NCBI GenBank assembly: GCA_022578965.1
Contig: MU400515.1
Location: 124,001 to 188,000 of the forward strand
Source of the DNA: Xylaria sp. FL1777
Lineage: Eukaryota > Ascomycota > Sordariomycetes > Xylariales > Xylariaceae
Direction: 5' to 3'
Length of the DNA stretch: 64,000 nt
Below the pieces are notes generated by a model. The model had not been told where the DNA came from, ran no database searches, and saw only the letters and a list, made by a program, of their open reading frames with translations. A program made the translations under genes and the position numbers. The stretch's first letter is position 1. The number at the start of each line of letters is the position of its first letter. Shown here in pieces: positions 61,406 to 64,000 of this stretch.

Positions 61406-61916
61406 ATGGAGGTCCTTGGCGCCGTCGCAGCGACAGCTCAGCTCGTAGGCATGGTCGTGACGATACTTGAATCAATCTCCCAGCTTTATGACTTGGTGAA
61501 GCATGTACCTGGCCGATATAATAGCTGGGAAACAGAGCTTGCTATGTTAAAAGAGTCGTTAGACTTCATACGGAATAACTCGGCCTTGCAAACGGCCTAT
61601 ATAGGTCGGATTATAGAAAGGATGAGCCCTAAATTCGAGACTCTAGTGCTACTATGCAGGGAACATTCTCCCGGGCCTGGCCCGAGGAGCTTTAAAAGGG
61701 CCTTAACAACCCTCTCTGCTTGCAAGGTTGAGCCTCGGATTCTTCAAAGCTTCGAGTCATTGGAACACGACAAGACCACGCTCATCCTAGCAATAAGCCT
61801 TCACATCATATCAAATCCGATCGAAATTATTTTCCCGGACACCGAAGAGATGGGTAAGAAGAGGAACTTTGATAAACTCGAAGAAAGCTCTACTCAGATT
61901 TTCAGCAACGCCGATG
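61406..61916 (+). CDS. SesA-like N-terminal domain (fungal NLR effector type), first exon
   Basis: ATG at 61406 opens 170 codons up to a good donor (GATG/GTACGT) at 61916; unspliced, the frame stops at 61930. The longer frame from 61391 begins on GTG and was rejected. The peptide has the all-helical layout of the SesA-type domain seen at the N-terminus of fungal NACHT/NB-ARC proteins and as stand-alone proteins. It starts MEVLGAVAATAQLVGMVVTI and continues ISQLYDLVKHVPGRYNSWET, ELAMLKESLDFIRNNSALQT and EPRILQSFESLEHDKTTLIL. It ends with ESSTQIFSNADG, the sort of linker that often precedes an amyloid motif or nucleotide-binding domain. No NACHT or NB-ARC domain follows within the window. The downstream exon is uncertain: CCGCCCAG at 61948 would give a 32-base intron, and later acceptors exist. 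Family assignment rests on pattern recognition only. Confidence 0.55.
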
Positions 61917-62127
61917 GTACGTACTGCTAACACAGCTTCCCCGCCCAGATTTGGCCGCCTTATCTTCTGTCAAAATCGCTCATGACACTAGTATTAGCAG
62001 ATTATGGACCGCCCGAGAAGGCTCTAACACTCAGGCCAAAGAAAGTTTCTAATGTGAACCGCCCAGCCCTATTTGGACTCATAGTTAGTATATTTCTGGC
62101 TTGCTTTTGATCGTTAGAACTCTAATG

Positions 62128-62163
62128 GACGAGCGTGAAGACGAGCGCGAAGACGAGCGCGAA
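62128..62163 (+). repeat. Three tandem copies of a 12 bp unit GACGAGCGYGAA
   Basis: Three head-to-tail 12-base units differing at one position, at the start of the open frame that follows. Read in one frame they encode repeated DERE, in another KTSA. The repeat therefore does not by itself decide which frame is used. Confidence 0.85.
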
Positions 62164-62539
62164 GACCAAGACTTCCCAAACGCCCACTTCTCACGCTCTG
62201 CAACAATACCGGTATTCTAAGCACTTCAATAAGCCTTCCACATCTCGGCAGAACCCAGTGGGATCCAGTACCCCTAAGAAAAGGAGCGGCAGGTGTAACA
62301 CATATTCCAATTTAGATGTAGGAGGAGAAAGCAATGTTATTGGTAACACGATCGGAAACACAGAAGTTGACACTAAGATTTACGGCGCAAAAGTGCGCGG
62401 CTATGGCCACACAGTTGGCGACCATGTACCCGAAATTGTTCTTAAGAGAGCACGCATTGCTGAGAAGCGGACTAACATCCATAAACCTCGTCCGAGCGAT
62501 TACTACCGGGAAAGCTCGACAGAGAGGGACCGGGGATAA
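62135..62539 (+). CDS. Probable downstream exon with two beta-solenoid-like pseudo-repeats
   Basis: A 134-codon frame ending at TGA-free TAA 62537-62539, first codon GTG, so it is more likely an exon than a complete gene. The first 55 residues are polar, Lys/Ser/Thr-rich and disordered-looking. They are followed by two related 12-residue units: LDVGGESNVIGN (62312-62347) and AKVRGYGHTVGD (62387-62422), 25 residues apart. Both fit xxVxGx(S/G)xx(I/V)G(N/D). Paired motifs of this kind, with Gly-Asn/Asp corners and alternating hydrophobic residues, are the hallmark of HET-s-type amyloid signalling sequences, which are usually tied to fungal NLR-type proteins. The C-terminal 40 residues are basic (EIVLKRARIAEKRTNIHKPR). 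It begins about 220 bp after the SesA-like exon and could belong to the same transcript, but the joining intron was not resolved. Confidence 0.45.
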   Translation: MKTSAKTSAKTKTSQTPTSHALQQYRYSKHFNKPSTSRQNPVGSSTPKKRSGRCNTYSNLDVGGESNVIGNTIGNTEVDTKIYGAKVRGYGHTVGDHVPEIVLKRARIAEKRTNIHKPRPSDYYRESSTERDRG

Positions 62540-63622
62540 AAACTGAGAAGGACGCTGTGAGGTGAAAGTATAGGCATATTATGAATTTATGTTGCCTTGC
62601 GAGAGGTTTAGAGTTCTATCTTGGGTGGCCCTGGTAATGGTCTACGATTACTCTCTTTGTTCTCTAGAAAGTCTGCACAAAATAGGCGCCGATAAGAAAT
62701 TGCTACGGGAATTGATTACAATTATCGAGGCTGGAAAGGTAAAAGAGGATATATTCGCTACCTATTGGAACACGGATTTCAGAACTAGTTACAAATTGTC
62801 GAAAACAAAACCAAAACCAAAACCAAAACCAAAACTCTACATTCAACGAATTTGCTTCATTTCCTGACCGTGCTATAAATTAATCCCTTATTGAAAGAAA
62901 GGCTAGTGAGCAAGGGCTAGATAGGAAGACTCAACTGATTCGGCTTGCCGAACTATTCTTATATATCACTAGGTTTTGAAATACGCGTGGGAGGGAGCAA
63001 GGCGCGTACGATGATGAATAGTTGGTACTCTCTCACCATATAAGCTGTACGATTCCATTATATCTCAACCTGGTGTATGGGAAACTCGTAGAAGCCGAGA
63101 CCTTGAGCAATTACAGTATAGACGAAGTTATTATAAGTACGTTGAGCTTGTTTTCGGCAAGACTACCTACTCAACTTCACACTCACGGATATTTTGAGAG
63201 CATTTCATCAAAGAACCTACAGACTATGCAAAAAGTGTCAGCGATAGCCCCTACCGGTGTTGTGCTCCTTAGCTGAGTTAAATTTGGTGGTTTGGATGCC
63301 ACCTTCGGTAGGCTAGCAAGCGTCCTGCATACCCATTTTGCGACTCTAAGATCACCTAACCGCGTGGTCGCTGTGAAGGTACAGTAGAAGGAGGGGAAAA
63401 GTGCATTTTCTTACTACTCAGCTCTCGCTCACACCGAAGTATCCCTGCGTGTTTGTAATTCGCTCTAAGTTGTGTGAATCTCTCTAACGCGAGCCTCTCC
63501 CCTTTTTGTGATCACCAATCGAGTCGCGATGACCCGTCTCAATCCACCACATAGTTCATCCAAGGTCAGTCTCGTAACAGACCTTTCATACCCAATAACA
63601 ACATTCTTCCCAATATTCTATC
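62540..63622. other. Region with one exon-like segment, otherwise unresolved
   Basis: A splice-acceptor-like sequence (TTTGTTCTCTAG near 62668) is followed by a protein-like stretch in the frame ending at 62867: SLHKIGADKKLLRELITIIE, then AGKVKEDIFATYW. It runs into a Lys-Pro repeat coded by AAAACC units. This may be another exon of the SesA-like gene or of an unrelated one. The remainder to 63.6 kb has only short frames; a pyrimidine-rich stretch before 63623 fits a promoter for the small gene. Confidence 0.35.
62802..62836. repeat. (AAAACC)n hexanucleotide run
   Basis: About five consecutive copies of AAAACC. It is not a telomere-type repeat (no TTAGGG). In the open frame ending at 62867 it encodes repeated Lys-Pro. 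Confidence 0.85.
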
Positions 63623-63816
63623 ATGTCGACGACTAAGCGGTCGAACATTCCCGACGCCCCATTTACACAATGTTACTGTGAAAACAAAGCCCCGTACCTG
63701 TTCATAGCTCCTATAGACGAGCATGGACACCCAGATTGGAGCTCTGCCTGTACGCCCTACCGTTGCTAATTGATTGTCTGTTGATTTCAGGGGTAGTCTC
63801 TAATACCTCTGTTTAG
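63623..63816 (+). CDS. Small hypothetical protein, two exons, 50 residues
   Basis: ATG at 63623 (TATCATGTC), join(63623..63749, 63791..63816). The 41-base intron has a GTACGC donor, a TTGCTAAT branch site and a TTTCAG acceptor at suitable spacing. The spliced product starts MSTTKRSNIPDAPFTQCYCE, continues NKAPYLFIAPIDEHGHPDW and ends SSAWVVSNTSV before TAG 63814. Without splicing it stops at 63773 after SSACTPYRC. No signal peptide, membrane segment or known domain is seen; a Cys-Tyr-Cys pair is the only notable motif. A pyrimidine-rich stretch with CAA-rich leader precedes the ATG, as in many fungal promoters. It is too short to be certain. Confidence 0.4.
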
Positions 63817-64000
63817 ATGTTGAACGAGCGGCGATTTGCTGGGAGTTGAAATGTAACTTTTTCTCCCGTTGGCCTCAGAGTCAGAGTTCGACGTCCAGCG
63901 AAGAAATCCAACAGTGGAAAGATCAATATCACGAATGCCCCCCCGTACGGCAGAAAATATTCGGAAACACACAGAAATCTCGATATGACCGAGTTAGAGT
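63817..64000. other. Right edge, nothing supported
   Basis: 184 bp to the end of the window with only a short minus-strand frame. No feature was recognised. Confidence 0.5.

Noticed and set aside
62802..62836. Telomere-like repeat near the right edge
   Set aside because: The unit is AAAACC, not TTAGGG/CCCTAA, and the run is only about five copies.

Overview
The window is nuclear DNA of a filamentous ascomycete (Pezizomycotina, most likely a Sordariomycete). The evidence is short spliceosomal introns (mostly 36-290 bp, GTRAGT-type donors, CTRAC/TGAC branch sites, YAG acceptors), long non-coding spacers, and fungus-specific proteins such as the hybrid peroxin Pex14/17, Prm1, Ies2 and a SesA-like domain. 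No bacterial operons, CRISPR arrays or tRNA genes were found. CDS ranges given below run from start to stop codon and include introns; exon joins are stated in each entry. Joins were worked out by eye and nearly all give an intact reading frame.

Layout. 0.4-8.8 kb: a C2H2 zinc-finger protein (5' end unresolved), a zinc-free MDR-type oxidoreductase, and two unknown proteins. 11.2-15.3 kb: an unknown nuclear-looking protein with an acidic tail, then the INO80 chromatin-remodelling subunit Ies2. 17.7-22.6 kb: the peroxisomal docking protein Pex14/17 and the cell-fusion protein Prm1. 26.2-34.7 kb: a short-chain dehydrogenase, a coiled-coil protein, a small mitochondrial protein, the Qc-SNARE Syn8 and a MetE-C-like methyltransferase. 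35.6-43.0 kb: a three-KH RNA-binding protein, a doubtful gene at 40.1-40.7 kb, and a short conserved-looking serine-rich protein. 48.4-49.8 kb: a broken SRPK-like kinase gene inside a gene-poor stretch. 52.9-57.5 kb: cyclin C (Ssn8) and, divergently, the calcium-regulated mitochondrial ATP-Mg/Pi carrier Sal1. 57.5-61.4 kb is empty. The right edge has a SesA-like (fungal NLR effector-type) exon, a nearby exon with two beta-solenoid-like pseudo-repeats, and a small two-exon gene.

The genes are mostly single-copy housekeeping genes of unrelated pathways, with no evident cluster logic. The accessory-looking part is 43-52 kb and 57.5-64 kb. There gene density falls, one gene is clearly broken, and a domain tied to fungal self/non-self recognition and regulated cell death appears beside a possible amyloid signalling motif. 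That pairing is the most interesting element, but its gene structure is not settled.
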